Shown here: piece after piece, positions 54,827-63,612 of the stretch
How positions within the stretch are numbered: the stretch's first letter is position 1
Layout of the letters: each line of letters opens with the position of its first letter
Origin: Cereibacter sphaeroides
GTDB taxonomy: Bacteria > Pseudomonadota > Alphaproteobacteria > Rhodobacterales > Rhodobacteraceae
Assembly (NCBI GenBank): GCA_003243455.1
Contig: QFQS01000001.1
Span: 930,001-994,000, forward strand
DNA length: 64,000 nt
Direction of reading: 5' to 3'
Notes under the pieces: generated by a model
Database searches by the model: none
Told to the model about the DNA's origin: nothing
What the model saw: the letters and a program-made list of their open reading frames with translations, nothing else
Made by a program: the position numbers and the translations under genes

Positions 54827-55203
54827 GCGGCCCGGCCGGGGTCGATGCCTATATTGCCGCCCTTCCCCCGGATCAGCGCGCCGCGCTGACCGGCCTGCGC
54901 AACCGGCTCAAGGCTCTTCTGCCCGACCACCTGGAATGCATGTCCTACGCCATGCCCGGCTTTCGCCAGCCGGGGGCGAAGGGCAAGATGGTCGCAGGCT
55001 ATGCCGCCTTTGCCAGACACATGGGGCTTTACCCCCATTCCGGCAGCGTCATTCCCGGCTTGGCCAATGACTGCGTCGGCTTCAAAACCTCCAAAAGCGG
55101 CATCTTGTTTACCGCCGATCACCCCATTCCGGATGCGCTGCTGGAAAAGATCATCCGCGCCCGACAGGCCGAGATTTCTGCGGGCTATGGCCGCAGTGCC
55201 TGA
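54823..55203 (+). CDS. DUF1801/YdhG-like small protein
   Basis: A 126-residue protein with a GTG start overlapping the purF stop (GTGA). The pattern (VDAYIAALPPDQRAALTGLRNRLKALLPDHLECMSYAMPGFRQPG, then FARHMGLYPHSGSVI) fits the DUF1801 family of small mixed folds. No catalytic motif. Role unknown; it is coupled to purF. Confidence 0.75.
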   Translation: MSGPAGVDAYIAALPPDQRAALTGLRNRLKALLPDHLECMSYAMPGFRQPGAKGKMVAGYAAFARHMGLYPHSGSVIPGLANDCVGFKTSKSGILFTADHPIPDALLEKIIRARQAEISAGYGRSA

Positions 55204-55266
55204 CCGGCGCTTGCCATTCCGCATGCCACGCCCTATCCCGCAGGGCGATCAGCGGAGCCCGAAAGA

Positions 55267-55926
55267 ATGACCGAAAAACTCGCCCTTATCACCGGTGCCT
55301 CGCGCGGGCTTGGCTTCGCATTCGGCGTCGAGCTGGCGTCCCGGGGCTGGCACATCCTCGCCGTCGCCCGCACCACGGGCGGGTTGGAAGAGCTTGACGA
55401 TCAGATCAAGGCACTTCCCGGCAACAGCGGGGCGACGCTTGCGCCGATGGACGTGACCAACGACGACGCGATGCGTCACCTGTGCCGCTCGACCTACGAC
55501 CGTTGGGGTCATGCCGATCTGTGGATTCATACGGCAGTCCATGCGCCCCCCCTGGCCCCCGCCGCCCATGTCGATGCGAAAGACTGGGATAAATCCATTG
55601 CGACCAACGTCCGTGCCACCGGCATCCTGATCCCGATGGTCGAACCCCTGCTCCGCGCGGCGGAGGCTGGCGCCGCGCTGTTCCTGGACGACCCGCGCGC
55701 CGGAGAGAAATTCTTCGGCGCCTACGGGTCCACCAAGGCATCCCAGATCGCGCTGGCGCGCAGCTGGCAGGCCGAGACCGTCAGGACCGGCCCGCGTGTG
55801 CTGATCGAGACCCCCGCCCCCATGCCAACCGCCACCCGCGCCCGCTTCTTCCCCGGAGAGGACCGCGATGCGCTGACCAATCCCAAGGCCGAGGCGGCGC
55901 GTATCATCGGCGCCATACTGGGGTAA
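55267..55926 (+). CDS. Short-chain dehydrogenase/reductase
   Basis: A 219-residue Rossmann protein with the NAD(P)-binding TGASRGLGFAFG, a shortened catalytic region around FGAYGSTKASQIAL (YxxxK) and no clear upstream Ser of the triad in the usual place. It should be an SDR oxidoreductase of unknown substrate. It lies 63 bases after the DUF1801 gene. Confidence 0.85.
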   Translation: MTEKLALITGASRGLGFAFGVELASRGWHILAVARTTGGLEELDDQIKALPGNSGATLAPMDVTNDDAMRHLCRSTYDRWGHADLWIHTAVHAPPLAPAAHVDAKDWDKSIATNVRATGILIPMVEPLLRAAEAGAALFLDDPRAGEKFFGAYGSTKASQIALARSWQAETVRTGPRVLIETPAPMPTATRARFFPGEDRDALTNPKAEAARIIGAILG

Positions 55927-56109
55927 GACGAATCTGCCTTTTTCCAACGGCGCTCAAAATTGCGCCATGTCGTCAAGCCATTCATCCAGCGCTGTAGGTC
56001 TGCGCCCACCGCAAGGCTGCTTTGCGGACGCCAGTCTTGCGTGACCGACCCCCAGCCCGCAAATTCAACGGCAGGGAGGGAACACCTGTGGTCTCACAAG
56101 GAGTTTCCG

Positions 56110-56331
56110 ATGGAACGAACCGCAATACTATCGCAACCGCCGGCTCTGTTCGGCAAAGTTGCAGAATTCTTCAAAGCGACCGCCCGCTTTCTGGTCTGGC
56201 TCAGCGAAGCCAATCCGCGCATGGCCGCGCTTACCCGCCTCAGCGAAACCAGCGATGAAACGCTGTCGGCTCGCGGCCTGACCCGCGACGGAGAGGTGCG
56301 CCGCATCATGGGACCGCGCTTCTACGCCTGA
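56110..56331 (+). CDS. DUF1127-like small protein
   Basis: A 73-residue ORF with AAGGAG seven bases before ATG 56110. The end (RLSETSDETLSARGLTRDGEVRRIMG) has the LSDxxLxxxGLxR layout of DUF1127 proteins common in Rhodobacterales. Such proteins are often small RNA-binding or regulatory factors in related organisms. A longer frame from 55960 adds only shadow sequence. Confidence 0.7.
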   Translation: MERTAILSQPPALFGKVAEFFKATARFLVWLSEANPRMAALTRLSETSDETLSARGLTRDGEVRRIMGPRFYA

Positions 56332-56343
56332 GGTGCCCCTCGT

Positions 56344-57246
56344 CTATTCCAGCCGCGCCGGGAAACCCTCGGCGCGCAGGTCGGTCTCCAGCCGGTCTTC
56401 CAGCAGCTTGACCACCTGCGTCGATTGCGCGGCACCGCCATAGGCGGCCCTGGCCGCGACGAAAGTCTGCTCGACCATCCCGGCCAGTGCCAAGGGCACC
56501 CCGAACTCGCGCCCGAAACCCAGGGCAAAGCCCAGATCCTTCAGTGCCAGATCGTTGGTAAAGGCGATGTCGTAGCTGCCGTTCAGGATCAACTGCCCTT
56601 CCGTCTCATGCACGAAACTCGTGCCGGACGAGGCCGCGATCGCCTCCCACGCCGTCTTGAGGTCCAGCCCGCCGCGCTTGGCCAGCATCAGCGCCTCGCC
56701 ATCCGCAACCAAGTGGATGAAGGCCAGCATGTTGGTGATGACCTTGATCACCGCAGCCGAACCCAGCACACCCATGTGGAACAGCCGGTTGCCGATCGCC
56801 TCCAGCGCCGGGCGGTGCAGGTCCAGCAGATCGGCATCGCCGCCCACCAGCACAGTGATCTCGCCCCGCGCCGCCAGATGCACACCGCCAGTGACGGGCG
56901 CCTCCAGCATCCTGACGCCATTGAACCGCGCCAGCCCATCCAGGCGCAGCACATCGTCCCGGCCAAGGGTCGAGTTCTCGACCCATGTCATGCCCGGCTT
57001 CATCCGCGGCAACATTTCGGCCAACACCGCCTCGGACGCCGTGGGCGACGGCAGGCAGGTCATCACGTGATCGACCGAGGCCGCCAGATCGCCCGCGCTC
57101 TCTGCCACCTCAGCCCCAAGCGCGCGGTGATGGTCGGCCAGCGCCCGGTCGCGGTCATAGACCACGACCGGAAACCCGGCCTTCAGCAGGCTGGCGGCCA
57201 GATGACCGCCCAGATTGCCAAGGCCGACATAGCCGTAACGGATCAC
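56344..57246 (-). CDS. 3-hydroxyisobutyrate-dehydrogenase-family reductase
   Basis: A 300-residue NAD(P)-dependent enzyme of the beta-hydroxyacid dehydrogenase family. The N-terminal YVGLGNLGGHLAASLLKAGFPVVVYDRD is the NAD fold, and the substrate-binding VTGGVHLAARGEITVLVGG and Lys in IKVITNML-type helix follow. It overlaps the aldehyde dehydrogenase gene by four bases, so both should act on products of the same pathway. Substrate could be a hydroxy- or semialdehyde-linked acid from betaine-like breakdown. Confidence 0.85.
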   Translation of the reverse strand: MIRYGYVGLGNLGGHLAASLLKAGFPVVVYDRDRALADHHRALGAEVAESAGDLAASVDHVMTCLPSPTASEAVLAEMLPRMKPGMTWVENSTLGRDDVLRLDGLARFNGVRMLEAPVTGGVHLAARGEITVLVGGDADLLDLHRPALEAIGNRLFHMGVLGSAAVIKVITNMLAFIHLVADGEALMLAKRGGLDLKTAWEAIAASSGTSFVHETEGQLILNGSYDIAFTNDLALKDLGFALGFGREFGVPLALAGMVEQTFVAARAAYGGAAQSTQVVKLLEDRLETDLRAEGFPARLE

Positions 57247-58673
57247 GCCCCGTAGCCGACGATGCTCTTCAGCTCGCAGAAGTCATGGATGCCCCAGTCG
57301 GCATATTCCCGACCGTTGCCCGACTGCTTGTAGCCGCCGAAGGCCGAATGGGTGTCCCAGGCCGGGTAGTTCAGGTTGACCGTGCCCGCACGCAGCCGCC
57401 GCGCAACCGGCTTCGCCTCTTCCACCGGACCGGCGATATAGGCCGCCAGACCATAGGGCGTGTCGTTGGCCATCTCGACCGCCTCGTCGATCGAGTCATA
57501 GGACAGGATCGCCAGAACAGGCCCGAAGATTTCCTCGCGCGCGACAGTCATGTCGTTGGTGACGTTGCCAAAAATCGTCGGCTTGATGAAATAGCCACGG
57601 TTCAGACCCGAAGGCAGGCCCGTGCCACCCGTTACCAGCGTCGCACCCTCGTCGATGCCCTTCTGGATCAGGCCCTGGATCTTGTCATAGTGAACCCGGC
57701 TGACGACCGGACCCAGCGTGGTGGCCTCATCGCGCGGATCGCCGGTCACGAATTCCTCGGCCTTGGCCTTGGCCACCGCCAGCGCCTCTTCATGCCGGTC
57801 GCGCGGCACGAACATCCGCGTCGGCGCGTCGCAGCTTTGGCCCGAGTTGCCGAAGCAGCCCTCGACGCCGCCCGCCACAGCCTCGGCCAGATTGGCGCTT
57901 GGCAGGATGATGTTCGGCGACTTGCCCCCCAGTTCCTGCGCAACCCGCTTGACCGTCGGTGCGGCGGCCAGCGCCACCTGGATGCCCGCCCGGGTCGATC
58001 CGGTGAACGAAACCATATCCACCTCGGGATGCGATGACATGCGCGAACCAACGTCCGCACCGGTCCCGTTCACCAGGTTGAACACGCCCTTCGGCACACC
58101 CGCCTCATGCATCACCTCGGCGAACAGCGCGCCCGACAGCGGCGCAATTTCCGACGGCTTCAAGATCATGGTGCAGCCCGCGACCAGCGCCGGCGCCACC
58201 TTGCAGGCGATCTGGTTCATCGGCCAGTTCCAGGGCGTGATCAGCGAGCAGACCCCAATGCCTTCGTAAACCATCCGGGTGTCGCCCCGCGAATGTTCCC
58301 ACTCGAACTCTTCCGCCGCTTTGATGGTGCTTTCGATATGCACCTGACCGGCCCAGAACTGCGCCCCACGCGACCACGACAGCGGTGCGCCCATCTCGGT
58401 CGACATCGCCTCGACGAAGTCGTCCTCGCGTGCGTTATAGACCTCCAGTACCCGCTTCAGCAGCGCGATCCGATCCTTGATCGGCGTCACGGTAAAGCCA
58501 AGGAAGGCCGCCCGGGCAGCAGCAACCGCACGGTCCACATCGGCCGCGGTGCCAAGAGCGACCTCGCCCACGATCTCTTCATTCGCCGGATTCTCGACGC
58601 CCATTTTTGTCCCGCCCAAAGGCGCGACCCACTCGCCATTGATGTAGAACTGCGAAAGATGCTTGGATATCAT
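57243..58673 (-). CDS. Aldehyde dehydrogenase
   Basis: A 476-residue NAD(P)-dependent aldehyde dehydrogenase. The catalytic Glu is in ELGGKSPNIIL and the nucleophile Cys in GNSGQSCDAPTRM. Active-site Asn lies in TPWNWPMNQI. It follows the MttB-family gene by seven bases. It could oxidise formaldehyde, glycolaldehyde or a semialdehyde from the amine being broken down. Substrate is inferred from context. Confidence 0.9.
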   Translation of the reverse strand: MISKHLSQFYINGEWVAPLGGTKMGVENPANEEIVGEVALGTAADVDRAVAAARAAFLGFTVTPIKDRIALLKRVLEVYNAREDDFVEAMSTEMGAPLSWSRGAQFWAGQVHIESTIKAAEEFEWEHSRGDTRMVYEGIGVCSLITPWNWPMNQIACKVAPALVAGCTMILKPSEIAPLSGALFAEVMHEAGVPKGVFNLVNGTGADVGSRMSSHPEVDMVSFTGSTRAGIQVALAAAPTVKRVAQELGGKSPNIILPSANLAEAVAGGVEGCFGNSGQSCDAPTRMFVPRDRHEEALAVAKAKAEEFVTGDPRDEATTLGPVVSRVHYDKIQGLIQKGIDEGATLVTGGTGLPSGLNRGYFIKPTIFGNVTNDMTVAREEIFGPVLAILSYDSIDEAVEMANDTPYGLAAYIAGPVEEAKPVARRLRAGTVNLNYPAWDTHSAFGGYKQSGNGREYADWGIHDFCELKSIVGYGA

Positions 58674-58680
58674 GGTGTTC

Positions 58681-60261
58681 TCACTTGAAGTGGATGTTGA
58701 AGGCCGCCCGAATGGCCGCGTCTATCTGCGGATCAATCTGGCTGCCTGCCTTGGCGAGGATACTGTTCTTCCGCGCAATCGCCCTGTCAAGCAACTGCGG
58801 TTTGCCAGCCTCGACCCATTCCTTGGGGCTCATCCGGTTTCCGACCGCCGGATAGATGTATTCCGTCTGCATCAGCGCCAGCGTCTGCTCGGAGCCAAGG
58901 TAGTGCCCCGGCCCGCCAAGGCAGACTGCCTTCATCGCCTCGATGCTGGTCGAATCCTCGGTCACGTCGATCCCGCGCACGCAGCGCATGACCTGCCCCA
59001 GAATGTCGTCGCCAAGCACCAAGCTTTCCAGACAGAAGCCCAGCAGCGAGGCATGCATCCCCACCGCCTCGTAGCACATGTTCAGCCCGGACAGACCGGC
59101 CAGCACGTTGGTGATCCCCTGCTCCCACCCGGCCTGCATGTCGGGCAGCTTGCTGTCGGAAATCCCAGAGGCGGCCCCACCCGGCAGGTTGTAGAACTTG
59201 TGCATCTGCGAGCAGCCCGCCGTCAGCAGCGCCTGCTCGGCCGATCCGCCAGACATCGCCCCGGTCCGCAGGTCGGAAACGAAGGGCCAGGTGCCAAAGA
59301 TCGCCGGCGCCCCCGGACGGATCGCGTTGACATAGACGACGCCCGCCAGACACTCGGCCATGGCCTGCACTACAGCCAGCGCGATCGGCGCAGGCGCCGT
59401 CGCCCCGGCCTGCCCGGCGGACAAAAGCAGCATCGGCATCCCGGCGCGGATGCATTTCTCCATCGTAATGCAGCTTTCCTCGGCGAACTTCATCGGCGGC
59501 ACGACAAAGCAATTCGAGTTGCTGACGAAGGGCTTCTCACGCCACTTGTCCTCGCCACCCGCCACCATGTGCAGAAGATCAAAGCACCCCTCGACATGGC
59601 TCGGATCGCTGAAGGAGGTGCCGACATGCTTCGTCGTGCCCGACAGGCAGGCATACAGCGTGTTGATGTCCATGTCGTAGTTGTCCAGCACATCGCGGCA
59701 GACCATGGCGCGCTGAAAGAAGTGAACATTGTCAAGGTTATGCGTGATCCTCGCCGCGTCATACAGATCCTGCGCGGTCGAGTCGCGATACTCGTTCCGC
59801 TCCAGATCGACGATATGCACCGCCGCTCCCGCCGTGCCGAAATGCACATTGGTACCGGTCAGGTGCAGGTCATGCTTCGGGTCGCGCGCATGCAGCGTGA
59901 TGTCCCTCGCGGCAATCGCCAGCATGTCCTCGACCAGTGCCCGCGGAAACCGGATGCGCCCGTCATCGCCCTGGATTGCCCCGGCACCGGTCAGCAGTTC
60001 CACGCCGGATTTCGGCGCCTGGCTCAGCCCGATCACCTCGAGCGCCTCCAGCGCCGAGGCGTGAATCTTCGCCATCCCCGCCTCGGTCAACGGCTTGTAT
60101 TGCCCGCCCGGCATGCCAGCGCGAACGGGTCGCAGGTTCTCCGCCAGCGGCGCCGCCCGTTCGGCCACCCGCGCCGCGCGGCCACCACGTGCCCGTGCGC
60201 GCGCAGGCTCGCAAACTTCCCCGATCTCGCTCATCGCCTGATCCATCTTTTCATTCCCCAT
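58681..60261 (-). CDS. MttB-family methyltransferase without pyrrolysine
   Basis: A 526-residue member of the trimethylamine methyltransferase superfamily: the TIM-barrel blocks GTAGAAVHIVDLERNEYRD, NTLYACLSGTTKHVGTSFSDPSHVEGC and TWPFVSDLRTGAMSGGSAEQALL. No in-frame amber codon interrupts it, so it lacks pyrrolysine and belongs to the group that removes methyl groups from quaternary amines such as glycine betaine. The corrinoid partner it would need is not in the window. ATG 60261 begins one base after the PEP-mutase-like stop; upstream residues in this frame are only a shadow. The substrate cannot be read. Confidence 0.85.
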   Translation of the reverse strand: MGNEKMDQAMSEIGEVCEPARARARGGRAARVAERAAPLAENLRPVRAGMPGGQYKPLTEAGMAKIHASALEALEVIGLSQAPKSGVELLTGAGAIQGDDGRIRFPRALVEDMLAIAARDITLHARDPKHDLHLTGTNVHFGTAGAAVHIVDLERNEYRDSTAQDLYDAARITHNLDNVHFFQRAMVCRDVLDNYDMDINTLYACLSGTTKHVGTSFSDPSHVEGCFDLLHMVAGGEDKWREKPFVSNSNCFVVPPMKFAEESCITMEKCIRAGMPMLLLSAGQAGATAPAPIALAVVQAMAECLAGVVYVNAIRPGAPAIFGTWPFVSDLRTGAMSGGSAEQALLTAGCSQMHKFYNLPGGAASGISDSKLPDMQAGWEQGITNVLAGLSGLNMCYEAVGMHASLLGFCLESLVLGDDILGQVMRCVRGIDVTEDSTSIEAMKAVCLGGPGHYLGSEQTLALMQTEYIYPAVGNRMSPKEWVEAGKPQLLDRAIARKNSILAKAGSQIDPQIDAAIRAAFNIHFK

Positions 60262-60262
60262 G

Positions 60263-61084
60263 TCACGCGCTCCCCTGCTCAAGCAGCGCATCAATCTCGG
60301 CGCCCGAAGCGGCACCCTTCAACAGGGCAAACGACCCTTGCCCCAGCATCGCCCCGACCGACTCCCGGATCGCCGCATGGGTCAGCCGCGCGATCATCGA
60401 CCCTGTCGAGATCCGCCGCACCCCCATCGCCGCCAGATCGGCCACGCTCAATTCCCGCAAAGGCCCTGCCGCCAGCGCATTGACCGGCGCCTTGACCGAC
60501 GCCAGCACCCGCGCCAGTTCCGCCCGTCCCGGAGGCACCGGCAGGTAAAGCAAATCCGCCCCCGCCGTCTCGAACGCCTGCAGCCGCCGGATACCCTCGT
60601 CCAGATCGTAGACGCCGTTCATCACGCCATCGGCCCGCGCACAGAATACGAACGGCCGCCCCAGCGCCCGTGCAGCGGCAACCCCGGCCCGCACCCGCTC
60701 GACGGCCAGATCAAAGTCGTAGGAACCCTTCGTCTCCGGATCGGTATCCTCGACCGAACAGCCCGACAGACCCACTTCCGCCGCCTGCCGCACCGTCTCT
60801 GCCACCACATCCGGCGCGGCGCCAAAGCCGTTCTCGAAATCGCCCGACACCGGCAACGGCGTCGCCGCAATGATCGCCTCGGCATGGGCCAGCGCCTCGT
60901 CGCGCGTTACCCCCATATCCGACCGCCCCAATGTAAAGGCATGCGCCGCCGAAGAGGTCGCCAGCGCCCGCGCGCCCAGCGCCGCCATCATCCGCGCCGA
61001 CCCTGCATCCCAGGGGTTCGGAATGACGAAACACCCCTTCGCATGAAGGTCCCGAAACGCCTCGTGCCGCTCTGCAAGTGCCAT
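60263..61084 (-). CDS. Isocitrate lyase/PEP-mutase-family lyase
   Basis: A 273-residue TIM barrel of the ICL/PEPM family. Motifs include NPWDAGSARMMAALG near the N-terminus and DFENGFG, with VEDTDPETKG the metal/substrate region. Members cleave C-C bonds, such as 2-methylisocitrate or oxaloacetate-type acids. ATG 61084 has a GAGG upstream and begins the usual MALAERHEAFRDLH start. It lies between the DMGDH-like gene and the MttB-family gene. Its place in the pathway is not known. Confidence 0.85.
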   Translation of the reverse strand: MALAERHEAFRDLHAKGCFVIPNPWDAGSARMMAALGARALATSSAAHAFTLGRSDMGVTRDEALAHAEAIIAATPLPVSGDFENGFGAAPDVVAETVRQAAEVGLSGCSVEDTDPETKGSYDFDLAVERVRAGVAAARALGRPFVFCARADGVMNGVYDLDEGIRRLQAFETAGADLLYLPVPPGRAELARVLASVKAPVNALAAGPLRELSVADLAAMGVRRISTGSMIARLTHAAIRESVGAMLGQGSFALLKGAASGAEIDALLEQGSA

Positions 61085-61109
61085 CTCTTCCTCCCTGCGC
61101 TTCTTCCGT

Positions 61110-61151
61110 TTCCAAATATCCTCCGGGGGTCCGGGGGTGGAAAACCCCCGG
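61110..61151. repeat. Copy of the AAATATCCTC intergenic motif with hairpin
   Basis: CCAAATATCCTCCGGGGG (61112-61129) is followed by CCGGGGGT (61131-61138) pairing with ACCCCCGG (61144-61151). It sits seven bases after the DMGDH-like stop on the minus strand, so it could stop or slow transcription before the PEP-mutase-like gene. Confidence 0.55.
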
Positions 61152-61158
61152 CTCGTCG

Positions 61159-63612
61159 TCACATGCGGACCCGCTCCGACTTCGGATCATACATCGGCGC
61201 CAGCGAGGCGACTGCCCGGTGCCGCACCCCCGCCACCTCGATCTCGTAGGTCGAAGCCATCACATCCGCCTCACTCTCGTCTCGGCAGGGCACATAGCCC
61301 ATGCCCACGGCCCCACCGAGGAAATGCCCGTAGGCTCCGCTTGTCACCGGCCCGACGATCCTGCCATCGCGCAACAGCGCCTCGTTGTGGAACAACAGCG
61401 GCTCTGGGTCCTCCAGACGGAACTGCACCATCCGGCGCCCCAGACCTTCGTCCTGCTTGCGCAGCACCGCGTCGCGGCCGATGAAATCGCCTTTCTTCGT
61501 CCGCACCGAAAAGCCAAGCCCGGCCTCCAGCACGTGATCCTCATCGGTAATGTCGTGGCCCCAGTGGCGATAGGCCTTCTCGATCCGGCAGCTGTCCAGC
61601 GTATGCAGCCCGCACAGCTTCAGCCCCAGATCCGCGCCCGCCTCTTCCAGCGCCTCGAACACATGCGCCGTCTGGTCGGACGAGACATAAAGCTCCCAGC
61701 CCAGCTCGCCCACATAGGTCACCCGATGGGCACGGGCGATCCCCATGCCGATCTCGATTTCCCGCGCCGTGCCAAACAGATGCGCCTCATTGCTGAAGTC
61801 ATTCGGAGACACCCGGTTCATCAGGTCCCGCGCCTTCGGCCCCATAACGCACAGCACAGATTCCGCCGCCGTCACATCGGTGATGACCGCGAAGTCGTCA
61901 CCGACATTGCGCCGCAGCCAGTCGAGATTGCGCTGATGCGTGGCCCCCGGCACGACCAGCAGATAGGCCGACTCGGACAGGCGCGTCACCGTAAGGTCGG
62001 CCTCGATGCCGCCCCGCGTATTCAGGAACATCGTGTAGACGATCTTCCCCGGCTCCACATCGACCTGTGCCGAGCAGATGCGGTTCAGGAATTTGCAGGC
62101 ATCGCGTCCCTCGACCCGGATCTTGCCGAAGGACGTCATGTCAAAGAAACCGACGCCATTCCGTACCGCCAGATGCTCGGCCTTCTGGTTGTCGAACCAG
62201 TTCTGCCGCTTCCAGCTATAACGATACTCGCGCTCCTGACCCTCATTGGCGAACCAGTTCGCCCGTTCCCAGCCTGCAACCTCGCCGAACACCGCGCCGC
62301 GCGCCTTCAGATGTTCGTGCAGCGGCGTGCGGCGAACACCCCGCGCTGTTTCCACCTGCCGATAGGGGAAGTGATCGGCGTAAAGCAGGCCCAGCGTCTC
62401 GCTCACCCGCTCCTTCAGGTATGTGCGGTTCTTCTGGAAAGGCTGGGCGCGGCGGATATCGACCTCCCACAGGTCGAACGGCGCCTCGCCTTCCGTGATC
62501 CAATGCGCGAGCGCCATGCCCGCGCCGCCCGAGGAGACGATGCCAATCGAGTTATACCCGGCAGCGATCCAGTAGCCTTTCAGCCCCGGCGCTTCGCCCA
62601 GATAATAGCGGTCATCCGGTGTAAAACTCTCCGGGCCGTTGAAGAAAGTATGAATACCCGCGGTCTGGAACAGCGGTAGCCGCTCTGCCGCCATCTCCAG
62701 GATCGGGGCGAAGTGGTCCCAGTCCTCGGGCAGGGTGTCAAAGCAGAAATCCTCGCGGATGCCTGTCATGCCCCAGGGCTTGGCCTTGGGCTCGAAGGCC
62801 CCGACCATCATCTTGCCGGCGTCCGATTTGTAATAGGCGCATTCATCCGGCACCCGCAGCACCGGCATGTGGCCCAGCCCCGCAATCGGCTCGGTGATCA
62901 GGTAGAAATGCTCGCAGGCATGCAGCGGCAGCGTAACGCCGCTCTTGTCTGCCAGATCACGTCCCCACATGCCGCCGCAGTTGATAACCACATCGGCGTC
63001 GATATGCCCCGGCCCCTCGGCGGTCTGGTAATCCACGCCCGTCACCCGCCGTCCCTTGCCATCGGAGGCTTCGGTAACGCCGGTGACCTTCACCCCCTCG
63101 AATATCTTCGCCCCCATCTGCCGCGCGCCCTTGGCCAGCGCCATGGCGATGTTCGCCGGGTCGCACTGGCCGTCCAGCGGCAGCGCCACCGCGCCAACCA
63201 CGCCGTCGATGTTCAGGTGCGGATAGCGGTCCTTCGCCTCTATCGGCGAAATCTCATGCACCTCCACATCGAAAATCCGCGCCACCGTCGCCTGCCGCAG
63301 CAATTCCTCATGCCGCTCCTTCGTCAGCGCGACCGAGATCGAGCCGACCTGCCGCATCCCAGTGGCAACGCCCGTCTCCGCCTCCAGCTTCACGTAAAGG
63401 TCGGCGGAATACTTGGCGAGCCGCGTCATGTTGGCCGATCCGCGCAACTGCCCGATCAGCCCCGCCGCGTGCCAGGTGGTCCCGCAGGTCAGCTGCATCC
63501 GCTCCAGCAGGACCACATCCTTCCAGCCAGCCTTGGCCAGATGATAGGCGACCGAGCAGCCGGAAATCCCGCCGCCGATGACAACTGCCCGTGCCTTGCC
63601 CGGAATGCTCAT
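61159..63612 (-). CDS. DMGDH/sarcosine-dehydrogenase-type FAD protein with GcvT domain
   Basis: An 817-residue protein. Residues 1-400 are a DAO-type FAD oxidoreductase, with FAD motif ARAVVIGGGISGCSVAYHLAKAGW at the start and HAAGLIGQLRG as the covalent-flavin His region. The rest is a GcvT-like aminomethyltransferase domain (about 420-817; GFFDMTSFGKIRVEGRDACKFLN), which binds folate. It should demethylate a tertiary amine such as dimethylglycine or sarcosine-like compound and pass the carbon to tetrahydrofolate. ATG 63612 starts the FAD fold; a longer frame lies in the next gene. Overlaps the homocysteine methyltransferase by four bases. Confidence 0.92.
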   Translation of the reverse strand: MSIPGKARAVVIGGGISGCSVAYHLAKAGWKDVVLLERMQLTCGTTWHAAGLIGQLRGSANMTRLAKYSADLYVKLEAETGVATGMRQVGSISVALTKERHEELLRQATVARIFDVEVHEISPIEAKDRYPHLNIDGVVGAVALPLDGQCDPANIAMALAKGARQMGAKIFEGVKVTGVTEASDGKGRRVTGVDYQTAEGPGHIDADVVINCGGMWGRDLADKSGVTLPLHACEHFYLITEPIAGLGHMPVLRVPDECAYYKSDAGKMMVGAFEPKAKPWGMTGIREDFCFDTLPEDWDHFAPILEMAAERLPLFQTAGIHTFFNGPESFTPDDRYYLGEAPGLKGYWIAAGYNSIGIVSSGGAGMALAHWITEGEAPFDLWEVDIRRAQPFQKNRTYLKERVSETLGLLYADHFPYRQVETARGVRRTPLHEHLKARGAVFGEVAGWERANWFANEGQEREYRYSWKRQNWFDNQKAEHLAVRNGVGFFDMTSFGKIRVEGRDACKFLNRICSAQVDVEPGKIVYTMFLNTRGGIEADLTVTRLSESAYLLVVPGATHQRNLDWLRRNVGDDFAVITDVTAAESVLCVMGPKARDLMNRVSPNDFSNEAHLFGTAREIEIGMGIARAHRVTYVGELGWELYVSSDQTAHVFEALEEAGADLGLKLCGLHTLDSCRIEKAYRHWGHDITDEDHVLEAGLGFSVRTKKGDFIGRDAVLRKQDEGLGRRMVQFRLEDPEPLLFHNEALLRDGRIVGPVTSGAYGHFLGGAVGMGYVPCRDESEADVMASTYEIEVAGVRHRAVASLAPMYDPKSERVRM

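Noticed and set aside
58681..60261. Pyrrolysine-containing MttB
   Set aside because: The reading frame is open from start to end with no in-frame TAG, and no pyl genes are visible.
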